Shown: positions 16,935 to 26,254 of the stretch, one piece after another | Numbering within the stretch: position 1 is the first letter of the stretch | Layout: the number at the start of each line of letters is the position of its first letter | NCBI GenBank assembly: GCA_024742835.1 | Contig: JANSXS010000004.1 | Coordinates: forward strand, 58,553-122,552 | Length of the DNA: 64,000 nt | Direction of reading: 5' to 3' | From: Paracoccaceae bacterium | Lineage (GTDB): Bacteria; Pseudomonadota; Alphaproteobacteria; Rhodobacterales; Rhodobacteraceae | Notes under the pieces: model-generated | Databases searched by the model: none | What the model saw: only the letters and a program-made list of their open reading frames with translations | What the model was told of the DNA's origin: nothing | Position numbers and translations under genes: made by a program

Positions 16935-18185
16935 ATGCGCTATAGTGGCTTTCGCGTCCTCAAGGAGGGTCTGACCGGCAACAAGGGCTGGGGCAAGGCC
17001 TGGCGTGAACCGGATCCAAAACCGGAATACGATATCGTCATCATCGGCGGTGGCGGGCATGGTCTGGCGACTGCGTTCTATCTTGCCAAGGAATTCGGCC
17101 TGACCAATGTCGCGGTGCTGGAAAAGGGCTGGTTGGGGTCTGGCAATATCGGCCGGAACACCACGATCATCCGGTCCAACTACATGCTGCCGGGCAACGA
17201 GCCGTTCTATGAATTCTCGTTGAAACTGTGGGAAAACCTTGAGCAGGAAACGAATTACAACGCGATGGTGTCGCAGCGGTCCATCCTGAACCTGTTTCAT
17301 ACCGACGGGCAACGCGACGCCTTTGTGCGGCGGGCCAACGCGATGCTGCTGGCCGGGGCCGACGCAGAGCTGGCCGATGCCGCGCAACTGCGGCAGGAAC
17401 TGCCGTTTCTCGATTTCGACAACGCGCGCTTTCCGATCAAGGGCGGGCTTTTTCAGCGGCGTGGCGGCACGGTGCGTCACGACGCGGTGGCCTGGGGCTA
17501 TGCGCGCGCCGCCGACAGCCGGGGCGTGGACATCATCCAGAACTGCGAGGTGACGGGTTTTCAGATCGAAAACGGCACATGTACTGGCGTCGAAACCTCG
17601 CGCGGGCCGATCCGGGCCAAGAAGGTGGCGATGTGCGTCGCCGGTTCCTCGGGCCGGGTGGCGGCGATGGCCGGGATGCGCCTGCCCATCGAAAGCCACG
17701 TGTTGCAGGCCTTTGTTACCGAAGGGCTGAAGCCGGTTCTGCCGGGCGTCGTGACATTCGGCGCGGGGCATTTCTATGTCAGCCAGTCCGACAAGGGCGG
17801 GCTTGTCTTTGGCGGCGATATCGACGGTTACAATTCCTACGCCCAACGCGGCAACCTGCCGGTGGTCGAGGATGTTTGCGAAGGTGGCATGGCGATCATG
17901 CCGATGATCGGGCGCGCCCGCCTGCTGCGGAGTTGGGGCGGCATCATGGACATGTCGATGGATGGCTCGCCCTTTATCGACAAGACCCATATCGACGGGC
18001 TCTATTTCAACGGCGGCTGGTGCTATGGCGGTTTCAAGGCCACGCCGGCAAGCGGTTTTTGCTATGCGCATCTGCTGGCGAAGGACGAACCGCACCCGAC
18101 GGCTACGGAACTGCGCCTCGACCGCTTCATCACCGGCAACATGATCGACGAAAAAGGCATGGGCAACCAGCCCAACCTGCATTGA
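16935..18185 (+). CDS. soxB: Sarcosine oxidase subunit beta
   Basis: A 416-residue D-amino-acid-oxidase-fold flavoprotein, the catalytic subunit of tetrahydrofolate-dependent heterotetrameric sarcosine oxidase (sarcosine to glycine, 5,10-methylene-THF and H2O2). The dinucleotide motif is VIIGGGGHGLATAFYLA (about 35-51). H182 in GGTVRHDAVAWGYA is probably the residue that carries covalent FMN in studied enzymes. The C-terminus keeps GGWCYGGFKATPASG. GGAGTAGGT precedes the ATG at 16935; a GTG six bases earlier is less likely. It is the first gene of soxBDAG, with soxD 13 bp downstream. Confidence 0.95.
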   Translation: MRYSGFRVLKEGLTGNKGWGKAWREPDPKPEYDIVIIGGGGHGLATAFYLAKEFGLTNVAVLEKGWLGSGNIGRNTTIIRSNYMLPGNEPFYEFSLKLWENLEQETNYNAMVSQRSILNLFHTDGQRDAFVRRANAMLLAGADAELADAAQLRQELPFLDFDNARFPIKGGLFQRRGGTVRHDAVAWGYARAADSRGVDIIQNCEVTGFQIENGTCTGVETSRGPIRAKKVAMCVAGSSGRVAAMAGMRLPIESHVLQAFVTEGLKPVLPGVVTFGAGHFYVSQSDKGGLVFGGDIDGYNSYAQRGNLPVVEDVCEGGMAIMPMIGRARLLRSWGGIMDMSMDGSPFIDKTHIDGLYFNGGWCYGGFKATPASGFCYAHLLAKDEPHPTATELRLDRFITGNMIDEKGMGNQPNLH

Positions 18186-18198
18186 GGAGCCGCAGAGC

Positions 18199-18486
18199 AT
18201 GATCATCAACCACCCCCTGCTTGGCCCCCGCGATGTCGCAGAGTTTGTCTATCTGGGCGACGCCGCGCTGATCGACCGCCCCGATTGGCAGGCGCCCGAC
18301 GCGCAGGCGCAATTCCACGCCTATGGCTACCTGCGCGACAACCCGGCGGGCGCGCACCGCGAACTTTGGTACCACGAACAGGGCGACCGCTCCTGGCTGG
18401 TGGTCACCCGTGACACGGTCACGCATGAAATCTCGAAAGTGGAACTGGCCCGTGATGTGGCCCGCGCCCGGGGGCGCAGCAAATGA
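18199..18486 (+). CDS. soxD: Sarcosine oxidase subunit delta
   Basis: A 95-residue subunit typical in length. SoxD normally binds structural zinc through Cys/His residues, but the usual N-terminal CPxCG motif is replaced here by NHPLLGPRDVAEF. This matches the branch of SoxD in which the first cysteines are absent. The conserved WFHHxQGCRxW-type segment is present as LWYHEQGDRSWL, again without the cysteine. GAGGAGCCGCAGAGC precedes the ATG. Its stop overlaps soxA by 4 nt. Confidence 0.9.
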   Translation: MIINHPLLGPRDVAEFVYLGDAALIDRPDWQAPDAQAQFHAYGYLRDNPAGAHRELWYHEQGDRSWLVVTRDTVTHEISKVELARDVARARGRSK

Positions 18487-21431
18487 ACCAGATCAATCGT
18501 CTGCCCGGTGGTCTGATCGACCGCACGGAAGAAGTGAAATTTCAGTTCAACGACAAGTGGATGCGCGGTTATCCCGGCGATACGCTGGCCTCTGCCCTGA
18601 TGGCCAATGGCCAGCTTCTGGTGGGCCGCTCGTTCAAGTATCACCGCCCGCGCGGCGTGTTCACCGCCGGTTCGGAAGAACCCAACGCGCTGGTGCAGTT
18701 GCGCCGCCGCGCCGCTCAGGAACCCAACACCCGCGCCACCGTGGTAGAGCTGTTCGAGGGGCTTTACGCCACCAGCCAGAACCATCGCGGTTCGCTTGAA
18801 CACGATCTGTTGGCGGTGAACGACCTCTTTGCGCCCTTCCTGTCGGCGGGGTTCTACTACAAGACCTTCATGTGGCCCAAGGCGTTCTGGGAAAAGCTGT
18901 ACGAGCCGATCATCCGATCTGCCGCCGGTCTTGGCCGCCTGTCGATGCAAGAAGACCCCGACAGCTACGACAAGGGCTTTTTGCACTGCGACCTTCTGGT
19001 CATCGGCGCCGGGCCTGCCGGGCTTGCCGCGGCGCTCACCGCCGGGCGCTCGGGCGCTCGGGTGATCCTTGCGGACGAGGATTTCCGCCCCGGCGGGCGG
19101 CTCAATGCCGAAACGCTGGAACTGGATGGCATGGCCGGGCACCACTGGGCAGCGCAGGCGGTCGCGGAACTGTCCGCGATGGGCAATGTGCGGCTGATGG
19201 CGCGCACCACGGTTTACGGTGCCTATGATCACGGCGTCTACGGCGCGCTGGAACGCTGCACCGATCACCTTGCGCAGTCCGATGGCAAGCCGCGTCAGGT
19301 GCTGTGGCGGATCTATTCCAAGCGTGCCGTGCTGGCTGCCGGGGCCACCGAACGCCCCATCGCCTTTGGCAACAATGACCGGCCCGGCATCCTGCTGGCG
19401 GGGGCCATGCGCACCTATGCAAACCGCTATGCCGTGGCACCGGGCAAGCAGGTCGCTGTCTTTACCAATAACGACGACGGCTGGCGCACCGCCGCCGATC
19501 TTTACGCCAAGGGCGTCGAGATCACCGCTATCGTCGATAGCCGCGACGGGCCTGCGCTTCTGGATATCCCCGGCGCGCGCCATTACGGCGGGCAGGCGGT
19601 GATGGATACCGTTGGCCGCAAGGGCATCAAGTCGATCACGTTGACAGATGGCAAGGTCATCCCCTGCGATGGTCTGGCGGTATCGGGCGGGTGGAACCCC
19701 AATGTGCATCTGACCTGCCATCAGCGCGGGCGACCCGAATGGCGCGAAGACCTCTGCGCCTTTGTTCCCGGTGGCGACCTGCCCCCCGGCATGGTCGTGG
19801 CGGGGGCCGCCAATGGCGCGATGACGCTGGCCGCTGCCCTGTCCGAGGGGGCCGTCAAGGCCAGCGCACAGATTCAGGATCTTGGCATCACCCCCAAGGG
19901 CGGGGACATGCCGCAGGCCGAGGACGAGCCGCGCGAAACATCCGCCTTCTGGCATGTGAAAGCGTCCAAGAAACGCGCCTGGGTCGATTTGCAGAACGAT
20001 GTCACCGTCAAGGACGTGAAGCTCGCCAATACAGAGGGTTTCCGCTCTGTCGAGCTGCTCAAGCGTTACACAACGATGGGCATGGCCACCGATCAGGGCA
20101 AGACCTCGAACATCGCCGGTCTGGCCATTCTGGCCGAACAGGCGGGCAAGACCATCCCCGAGGTCGGCACGACGATCTTTCGCCCGCCCTACACGCCCGT
20201 GCCGCTTGGCGCGCTGGCGGGACGCGCACGCGGCACGGATTTCCGCCCCTACCGTCTGACGCCTTCCCACAAATGGGCCGAGGAAAACGGCGCGAGTTTT
20301 GTCACCGTGGGCAACTGGCTGCGCGCGGAATGGTACACGCGGCCCGGCGAAAAGGGCTGGCGCGACAGCGTGGACCGCGAAGCAAGCCAGACGCGCACAA
20401 CCGTGGGCATCTGCGACGTGACCACGCTGGGTAAAATCGACATTCAGGGCAAGGATGCGGGCGCGTTTCTGGACATGGTCTATGCCAACACCTTCTCGAC
20501 CCTAAAGGTGGGCCGCGTGCGCTACGGCCTGATGCTGCGCGAGGATGGCATCTGTTACGATGACGGCACCACCGCGCGGATGGGCGAAAACCACTATGTG
20601 ACGACCACGACAACCGCCAACGCGGTCGTGGTCTTCCGCCGGATGGAATTCGTGCGGCAATGCCTGTGCCCCGACATGGATGTGCACCTGATCTCCATCA
20701 CTGATGGCTGGGCGCAGTTCGCCGTGGCAGGCCCCAAATCGCGCGATCTGCTGCGCAAGGTCATAGATGCCGAGCATGATATCTCGAACGAGGCGTTCCC
20801 ATTCATGTCCTGCGGTCCCGTCACGGTCTGCGGCGGCACGCCCGCGCGGCTGTTCCGGATTTCCTTTTCCGGCGAGATGGCGTTTGAGCTGGCCGTGCCC
20901 GCGCGCTATGGCAATGCGATGATGGCCGTGCTGAACGAGGCGGGCAAAGAGTTCGACGCGACCCCCTACGGCACCGAGGCACTGGGCGTGATGCGGATCG
21001 AAAAGGGGCATTGCACCGGCAACGAACTGACCGGTCAGACCACGGCGCACAATATCGGCCTTGGCAAGATGGTCAGCCAGAAGAAAGCCTGCATCGGCAA
21101 TGTGCTGTCGCAACGCCCCGAGATGATCCGCGACGACGCGGTGCGCCTTGTCGGGTTCCGCCCCGTGGACCGTAGCCGCAAGCTGATTGCCGGGTCGCAT
21201 TTCATCACCAAGGGCGACGCGGCCAACATGGCCAATGATCAGGGCTGGATGACCTCTGTCGCCTATTCCCCGAACCTTGGCTATTCCATCGGGCTTGGTT
21301 TCATCAAACAGGGGCAGGACCGCATGGGCGAGATCGTGCGCGCCGTCAGCCCCATTCACGGCACCGACATGGAGGTCGAGATCGTCTCGCCCCATTTCGT
21401 CGACCCCGAAGGAGAGCGTTTGCGTGGCTGA
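18483..21431 (+). CDS. soxA: Sarcosine oxidase subunit alpha
   Basis: A 982-residue subunit of heterotetrameric sarcosine oxidase. Order of parts: an N-terminal 2Fe-2S-ferredoxin-like fold without cluster cysteines (about 15-100), an NAD-binding flavoprotein-type domain with VIGAGPAGLAAALTAG (about 170-190), and a C-terminal aminomethyltransferase (GcvT-like) THF-binding domain from about residue 600. Length is usual for the family. The start ATG lies within the soxD stop, and the end overlaps soxG by 8 nt, so the subunits are translationally coupled. Together with SerA/SerC and SdaA it ties this region to glycine/serine and C1 metabolism. Confidence 0.95.
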   Translation: MNQINRLPGGLIDRTEEVKFQFNDKWMRGYPGDTLASALMANGQLLVGRSFKYHRPRGVFTAGSEEPNALVQLRRRAAQEPNTRATVVELFEGLYATSQNHRGSLEHDLLAVNDLFAPFLSAGFYYKTFMWPKAFWEKLYEPIIRSAAGLGRLSMQEDPDSYDKGFLHCDLLVIGAGPAGLAAALTAGRSGARVILADEDFRPGGRLNAETLELDGMAGHHWAAQAVAELSAMGNVRLMARTTVYGAYDHGVYGALERCTDHLAQSDGKPRQVLWRIYSKRAVLAAGATERPIAFGNNDRPGILLAGAMRTYANRYAVAPGKQVAVFTNNDDGWRTAADLYAKGVEITAIVDSRDGPALLDIPGARHYGGQAVMDTVGRKGIKSITLTDGKVIPCDGLAVSGGWNPNVHLTCHQRGRPEWREDLCAFVPGGDLPPGMVVAGAANGAMTLAAALSEGAVKASAQIQDLGITPKGGDMPQAEDEPRETSAFWHVKASKKRAWVDLQNDVTVKDVKLANTEGFRSVELLKRYTTMGMATDQGKTSNIAGLAILAEQAGKTIPEVGTTIFRPPYTPVPLGALAGRARGTDFRPYRLTPSHKWAEENGASFVTVGNWLRAEWYTRPGEKGWRDSVDREASQTRTTVGICDVTTLGKIDIQGKDAGAFLDMVYANTFSTLKVGRVRYGLMLREDGICYDDGTTARMGENHYVTTTTTANAVVVFRRMEFVRQCLCPDMDVHLISITDGWAQFAVAGPKSRDLLRKVIDAEHDISNEAFPFMSCGPVTVCGGTPARLFRISFSGEMAFELAVPARYGNAMMAVLNEAGKEFDATPYGTEALGVMRIEKGHCTGNELTGQTTAHNIGLGKMVSQKKACIGNVLSQRPEMIRDDAVRLVGFRPVDRSRKLIAGSHFITKGDAANMANDQGWMTSVAYSPNLGYSIGLGFIKQGQDRMGEIVRAVSPIHGTDMEVEIVSPHFVDPEGERLRG

Positions 21432-21993
21432 TTACACCCTTACCTCGACGCCGCCGCTTGCGGGCCATGATCGCAAGTTCGGCGATACCCGCCTGCACGC
21501 GCCGGCGAATTTGGCCATCGTATCGATCGCGCTGCCGCTTGGCGGGGAAACCGCGGCCAAATCCGCAATAAAGTCCGCCTATGGCGGCGACCTGCCGGTG
21601 CCGGGCAAATCCGTGGTTACTGCCAAGGGCGACGCGCGCCTGTTGCGGCTGGCCCCGGACCTGGCCTTTGTCATCTTCACCCATGCGGGGGCGGATGCCG
21701 TGGATATCGTCGCCGCCAAGCTGAAGGGCACGGCCTATCTTACCGACCAGACGGATGTCTGGTGCGCGCTGGAGCTGCGCGGCCCGATGGCGCGCCCCGC
21801 GCTGGAGCGCATCTGCCCGGTGGATCTGCACCCGGATGCGTTTGCACTCCATGACGGCGCGCGCACGATCATGGAGCACCTGGGCACAGTCATCCTCCGA
21901 ACAGATACGGACACCTATCTGCTTTTGTCGGGCGCGTCCTCGGCAGACTCGTTTCTTCACGCGGTCGAGACCTCGATCGAGAACGTCACCTGA
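21424..21993 (+). CDS. soxG: Sarcosine oxidase subunit gamma
   Basis: A 189-residue subunit distantly related to the N-terminal half of GcvT, as expected for SoxG. The GTG at 21424, eight bases inside soxA and preceded by GAAGGAGAGC, is chosen. The frame is open further upstream, but that stretch lies entirely over soxA and looks like a shadow. Typical positions include the ADLSDRT-like entry replaced here by ANLAIVSIALPLGG and the C-terminal TDTYLLLSGASSADSFL. It completes the soxBDAG order seen in Rhodobacteraceae and Rhizobiales. Confidence 0.9.
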   Translation: MADYTLTSTPPLAGHDRKFGDTRLHAPANLAIVSIALPLGGETAAKSAIKSAYGGDLPVPGKSVVTAKGDARLLRLAPDLAFVIFTHAGADAVDIVAAKLKGTAYLTDQTDVWCALELRGPMARPALERICPVDLHPDAFALHDGARTIMEHLGTVILRTDTDTYLLLSGASSADSFLHAVETSIENVT

Positions 21994-22095
21994 AGCGTTC
22001 CGCAAAGATCTGCGCGGCAGGTTCTTCGAGAAACGCTTTAGACACCAACCACCTCGGATTCAGGGATCCGGCTCACAGGGAAAGGACGCCAAGAC

Positions 22096-23085
22096 ATGTA
22101 TCTTGACAGCTTCGACCCCGCGCGGGTCGCCCTTGCCGCACCTTTGCAGGCACGGCGCACTCTTTCGGGGGATTTTCTGATCATCAGCCAGGATGACGGC
22201 GTCGGTTTCATCGCCGATGCCTGTATCCACGTGCTGCGCAGCGCCAACCGCCTGCTTGAGCGTGACAGCTATGGGTGGACGCATCTGCGCGCGGCGGATC
22301 TGGATCACGCGGACGGGCCGCTTTGCGGACCGGACCAGACACTTGTTCTTATCGGTGGCACGGATCGGGCGTGGCTGCCACGGGGCACACAGTTGCGCGT
22401 ACTGCGTACGGCTATCCGCAGCGCGCGGCGGGTCTGTGTGGTGGGGGCTGCCGTGTTCGTACCGCTCGCCGCCGGTGTGCTTAGCGCCAAGCGGTTGTCT
22501 GTGCATCCCGCCTTTCAGCCCGGTGTCTCCGAGGTCGGGGGCGCGGTCGAGCTGCATCCCGGTGCCACCTGCCACCACAACGCCATCAGCAGCGCCACCG
22601 GCCCGGCTGCCGCAATGCGCATGATGGTCGAACTGGTGGGCGCGCGCGATGGTGATTTCACCAGCACCACGCTGGCGCGCGACCTTGGCCTGTCGGAACC
22701 CGAAGAGGCCTGCGGTACCGGCGAACACTGGCGCTTTCAGCGCATGGCACAGGGTGACGAGGTGATCGTCACGGCGCTCAGGATCATGGAAGAGCATCTG
22801 GAAGACACGCTGAGCGTGGCGCAGATCGCGGATATCCTTGGCGTGTCCCCGCGCAAGCTGGAACGCGGATTTTCCGACCGCCTTGGGCGCTCGCCGCTCA
22901 AGGTGTACCGCGATCTGCGGCTGGACCGGGCGCACCGGTTGCTTGCACAAACGGCGATGCCGCTGGGCGAGGTCTCCGTCGCCTGCGGCTTTTCCAATGT
23001 CACGCTGATGAAGCGTTGGTTTCACCGCAAATACGGGCAACTGCCCGCCGAGATCCGGCAACACGCCTTTGCCGGTGGGGCATAA
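22096..23085 (+). CDS. GlxA family AraC-type regulator downstream of soxG
   Basis: A 329-residue regulator with a DJ-1/PfpI-like N-terminal domain and a C-terminal AraC helix-turn-helix pair (LSVAQIADILGVSPRKLERGFSDRLG and VACGFSNVTLMKRWFHRKYGQLP). The N-terminal domain is divergent, and the typical nucleophile-elbow region reads RVCVVGAAVFVPLAAGVL. It follows soxG by 102 bp on the same strand, so it may be co-transcribed and could regulate the operon or a downstream C1 pathway. This is the second GlxA-type regulator bordering soxBDAG. Confidence 0.8.
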   Translation: MYLDSFDPARVALAAPLQARRTLSGDFLIISQDDGVGFIADACIHVLRSANRLLERDSYGWTHLRAADLDHADGPLCGPDQTLVLIGGTDRAWLPRGTQLRVLRTAIRSARRVCVVGAAVFVPLAAGVLSAKRLSVHPAFQPGVSEVGGAVELHPGATCHHNAISSATGPAAAMRMMVELVGARDGDFTSTTLARDLGLSEPEEACGTGEHWRFQRMAQGDEVIVTALRIMEEHLEDTLSVAQIADILGVSPRKLERGFSDRLGRSPLKVYRDLRLDRAHRLLAQTAMPLGEVSVACGFSNVTLMKRWFHRKYGQLPAEIRQHAFAGGA

Positions 23086-23101
23086 CAGCCGGGCCGGTCG
23101 T

Positions 23102-25429
23102 TCAGCCCGCGTTGCGGGCCTCTTCGCGGAATTCGGTGTGGTCGGTCACGGCGAAACGCCCGGCCTTGATCTTGCGCAGCTTGCCGTTGCGCAATAGCTG
23201 GCCAAAGGAGCGCAGCCCGTCTTCGCGGGTGAAATCCCCCGGCACGGCCTCCTTCAACTTGCTCATGAGCATGGGCCGAGAGAATTCCGGATGACCCTCG
23301 ACATCCGACATATAGGCCGCCGCCGCCTCCAGCAGATCGGGCAGGTCGGACGCGCCAAGGTTTGCCGCGAACGCAGGGAAACCGCCCTCTGACCCTGAAC
23401 CGGCGGCTTGCGGCGCCGTCTCCGGGCTGGCCACGACGCGTCTTGGCCGTACCGGGCTGCGTTCGCGGTCGACACGCTGTTCCGCCACCAGCTTGAGTGG
23501 TGCGGGCCGCTGTTCGCTGGGGCGCTCGGTCGCATTCGGGGTGCCTGCGCTGTCCACGCTGGGGCGGCGGGGCCGCACGACCTGCGCCAGATCCGAGCGA
23601 TAAGGCGTTTCGTCCACACCTTCGTCCAGTCGGCCACCCGCGCTTTTCTCCGCCCGCGTCGCGGCGACGGCGGCGCGCAGATGTTGAATTGCGTTCCGGC
23701 GCAGGCTGTTTTCCTGATCGCCAAGCTGGCTGTCGGCCTCGTCAAAGATGCGCTCCACATCCTCGGGTTGCCGCCGGACGCCACTGATAAGTTTGGCAAG
23801 GCCGCGGCGCGGCTTGTCAGCCGGGGCCTCTTGCGGCTCGGTGTCCGCGAGGGTTTCATCAACCATGTCCGGTGCGGGGGCCTTGTCCGCGTCTGGCGCG
23901 ATCTCTGGGTTTTGGCCGGATGGTGCCACGTCTTCGTCGGCAGGGCCAAGGCCCAACTCGGCCTCCACCTCGGCCAGTTCGCGTTGCAGCTCGGCCTCTT
24001 CTTCGGGTGTCAGGTCGTCGCCATCCTCAGCTGTGGCGGTTGTGTCCGGCTGTGTCCCGGCGTCTGGCGTCGGGTCGTCTTCTTCCAACACGCCGCTTTG
24101 CAGGGCCGCCTCGAAATCGCTGCGCTTCATTTTCATGACGCGCGCGCGGATCGGGGCCTTCTCTGTTTCGCTGACCGCATCCTCGGGGTCCGCGATGCGG
24201 CTGTCGCCGTCCAGAACAAGCGCGGATCTTGCACTTTCGGGTGCGGATTCCGGTTCGGGCTCTGCTCTGGTTTCTGGCACAAGAACGTCTTCGGCGTCAT
24301 CCTGTTCAAGCGTCTCTTCGGGCATGGCATCGGCCAAAAGCTGGGCCAGCGTATCCTCGTTCAACAGCTTGGCGTCGTCTTTGGCAGGCGTATCCTGCGC
24401 AGCGGCGCTTTCGCCTTCAAGCGCGCGGCTCAGGTCATCGGTCATGCCGTCATCGGCGTTGGCCATGAACGCGTCGAGATCAAGGGCCTCATCGGGCGCA
24501 GCCTCGCTGACCATGGTCTTTTGTTCGGCGGCTTCGGCCTCGTCTTCCTCGCGGGCGGTGGCAAGAAGCGCGTCAAGCTCGGCAGAGGCATCGCTCAACA
24601 CATCCTGCGCGTGCTCGTCCTCGCTGTATTCGCTGATCTCGTAATCAAGATCCTTCTGCACCACAACGGATCTTATCCGGCGCAGCTTCGCCGCGACGCT
24701 GTCTTCCGTCGACACGGGGTCTTCTGGCATCGGCGCGTCTTGGGCTGCAAATTCGGCGTCGTCATGCAGCTCGATGGGGTCTGCCGCAAGCTCGGGGCTT
24801 TCGGTGTGGTCGGCTTCGGGCAGGTTTTCGGCGACGGGCGTATCGGCTTTGGCAAGTGGCGCGGTGTCGGCGTGGTCCTGCGGACTGTCGGGCATGTCCG
24901 CTGCGCTCGCTGGTTCTGCGACGGTGGTGTCTTCTGCCGCATCAGGTGCGTCAGGCATGTCTGCCACGCTCGGCGTTTCGTCGGCGGTGGCATCCTTGGT
25001 GGGGGCGGGGCGCTCTGCCACATCGGTGACGACATCCGGCTTGGTGTCGGCAAGGAAGGCGGCCAGCTGCGGTGCGCTGTACTGTCCCGGCGCGACAGTC
25101 ACCTCGGCGGTGTTTGCCCGGACATCCTGTGTTTCCGTCGCGGTGGTCGGCTGCGCGCTGACTTGCGCTCCGGCCTCATCCGCGCGCAGCACGATCTTGC
25201 CCTGCTCTTCGCTGGCCTGCACCCGGCGCGAAATCTCGCGCTCTGCAATGCGGGCCAACATCTCTGCATCGGGCGTGGGCGGTTCAGCCCCGAAATATCG
25301 GTCATCCGCGGCCAGATCACGGAAATACTCCGCGATTGCCTTCATCGTGTCGAAAGACTCGTCGAAGCCTTCCAGCGTACACGAGAATGTGCCGTAGGAG
25401 ACCGTCAGGATTTTGTTTGAACTCACCAT
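23102..25429 (-). CDS. Uncharacterised large acidic protein with conserved-looking ends
   Basis: A 775-residue protein with no domain I can name. Residues 1-80 are well ordered (ILTVSYGTFSCTLEGFDES, then AIAEYFRDLAADDRYFG and a basic helix). A very long middle is rich in Glu, Asp, Ala, Thr and Pro and must be largely disordered. From about residue 560 it becomes basic (RRGLAKLISGVRRQ). The last 92 residues (684-775) look like a folded winged-helix-type unit (FSRPMLMSKLKEAV, GLRSFGQLLRNGKLRKI, GRFAVTDHTEF). From memory, relatives in Rhodobacteraceae are often labelled chemotaxis protein CheA, but no CheA domain (Hpt, kinase, CheW) is visible. It is divergent from thiamine diphosphokinase across 148 bp. 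Confidence 0.75.
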   Translation of the reverse strand: MVSSNKILTVSYGTFSCTLEGFDESFDTMKAIAEYFRDLAADDRYFGAEPPTPDAEMLARIAEREISRRVQASEEQGKIVLRADEAGAQVSAQPTTATETQDVRANTAEVTVAPGQYSAPQLAAFLADTKPDVVTDVAERPAPTKDATADETPSVADMPDAPDAAEDTTVAEPASAADMPDSPQDHADTAPLAKADTPVAENLPEADHTESPELAADPIELHDDAEFAAQDAPMPEDPVSTEDSVAAKLRRIRSVVVQKDLDYEISEYSEDEHAQDVLSDASAELDALLATAREEDEAEAAEQKTMVSEAAPDEALDLDAFMANADDGMTDDLSRALEGESAAAQDTPAKDDAKLLNEDTLAQLLADAMPEETLEQDDAEDVLVPETRAEPEPESAPESARSALVLDGDSRIADPEDAVSETEKAPIRARVMKMKRSDFEAALQSGVLEEDDPTPDAGTQPDTTATAEDGDDLTPEEEAELQRELAEVEAELGLGPADEDVAPSGQNPEIAPDADKAPAPDMVDETLADTEPQEAPADKPRRGLAKLISGVRRQPEDVERIFDEADSQLGDQENSLRRNAIQHLRAAVAATRAEKSAGGRLDEGVDETPYRSDLAQVVRPRRPSVDSAGTPNATERPSEQRPAPLKLVAEQRVDRERSPVRPRRVVASPETAPQAAGSGSEGGFPAFAANLGASDLPDLLEAAAAYMSDVEGHPEFSRPMLMSKLKEAVPGDFTREDGLRSFGQLLRNGKLRKIKAGRFAVTDHTEFREEARNAG

Positions 25430-25577
25430 GTTTTTGCTCGCTTTGCATTGCCTGCAACGGTGACGTTTACCATGTTTCAGACGTCCAAAGATGCTCGAAT
25501 CTTAGAATTTTACCGTATCATTTCGTGGCTGAAATGTGTCTTGTTTCCAAATTAGGGGTTAATCCGGAGAAATGACA

Positions 25578-26249
25578 GTGATTGTCGATCATTCTGGGCC
25601 TGTCTTGCTGATCGGTGGTGGTGCGGTGTGCCCGGAACAGCTCCGCCTTGCGCGTGCGCTTTGCGCGGTTGTCGTGGCGGCGGACAGCGGGGCCGATACC
25701 GCGATGGCGCATGAGATCCGCCCGGTTGCCGTGATCGGCGATCTCGATTCGCTGGGCAAGGCGACACGCGCCGCGCTGCCTGCCCAAAGTATCCACCACA
25801 TCCCCGAACAGGACAGCACCGATTTTGACAAATGCCTGCGCAACATCAACGCGCCGCTTGTGATCGGGCTTGGCTTTGCGGGGGCGCGGGTGGATCACGA
25901 ACTGGCGGCGTTCAACAGCCTTGTGCGCTGGCCGGAAAAACGCTGTTTGCTTCTGGGCCCGCAAACCCTGACCTTTCTCGCGCCGCCCGCATTGCGCCTG
26001 CCGTTGGATCATGGCACCACCGTGTCGCTTTTCCCCTTGGGCGCGGTCGAGGCGGTGTCGGATGGTCTGCTTTGGCCGATTGGCGGGCTGAATTTCACCC
26101 CCGACGGTCAGATCGGCACATCCAACATGGCCACCGGCGAGGTAACGTTGAATTTCACCGCACCCAAGATGCTGATGATCCTGCCCGCACAATGCCTGGA
26201 CGTGACAGTGCGCGCCTTGCTGGACACCCCACAGACCTGGGGCCTTTGA
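25578..26249 (+). CDS. Thiamine diphosphokinase
   Basis: A 223-residue enzyme that pyrophosphorylates thiamine to thiamine diphosphate. Family motifs are VVAADSGADTAMAHEI, VIGDLDSLG, QDSTDFDKCL and GARVDHELA in the catalytic domain. The C-terminal thiamine-binding domain carries LFPLGAVEAVSDGLLWPI. GGAG at 25566-25569 is 8 nt before the GTG at 25578 but only 2 nt before an ATG at 25572, so the GTG is preferred. No TPP riboswitch was recognised upstream. Confidence 0.9.
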   Translation: MIVDHSGPVLLIGGGAVCPEQLRLARALCAVVVAADSGADTAMAHEIRPVAVIGDLDSLGKATRAALPAQSIHHIPEQDSTDFDKCLRNINAPLVIGLGFAGARVDHELAAFNSLVRWPEKRCLLLGPQTLTFLAPPALRLPLDHGTTVSLFPLGAVEAVSDGLLWPIGGLNFTPDGQIGTSNMATGEVTLNFTAPKMLMILPAQCLDVTVRALLDTPQTWGL

Positions 26250-26254
26250 GCTGG

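Noticed and set aside
18327..20270. Long open frame (about 650 codons) on the minus strand opposite soxD/soxA
   Set aside because: It is the antisense shadow of high-GC coding sequence. The plus-strand product is clearly SoxA, and the antisense translation is rich in His, Arg, Gln and Gly with no motif.
23408..25420. Open frame of about 670 codons antisense to the acidic protein, rich in Gly, Val, Phe and Cys
   Set aside because: It mirrors the repeated Ala/Glu/Asp codons of the minus-strand gene. There is no start signal, and the minus-strand frame has structured ends.
23102..25429. Annotation as chemotaxis kinase CheA
   Set aside because: There is no Hpt, dimerisation, HATPase or CheW-like domain anywhere in the 775 residues.
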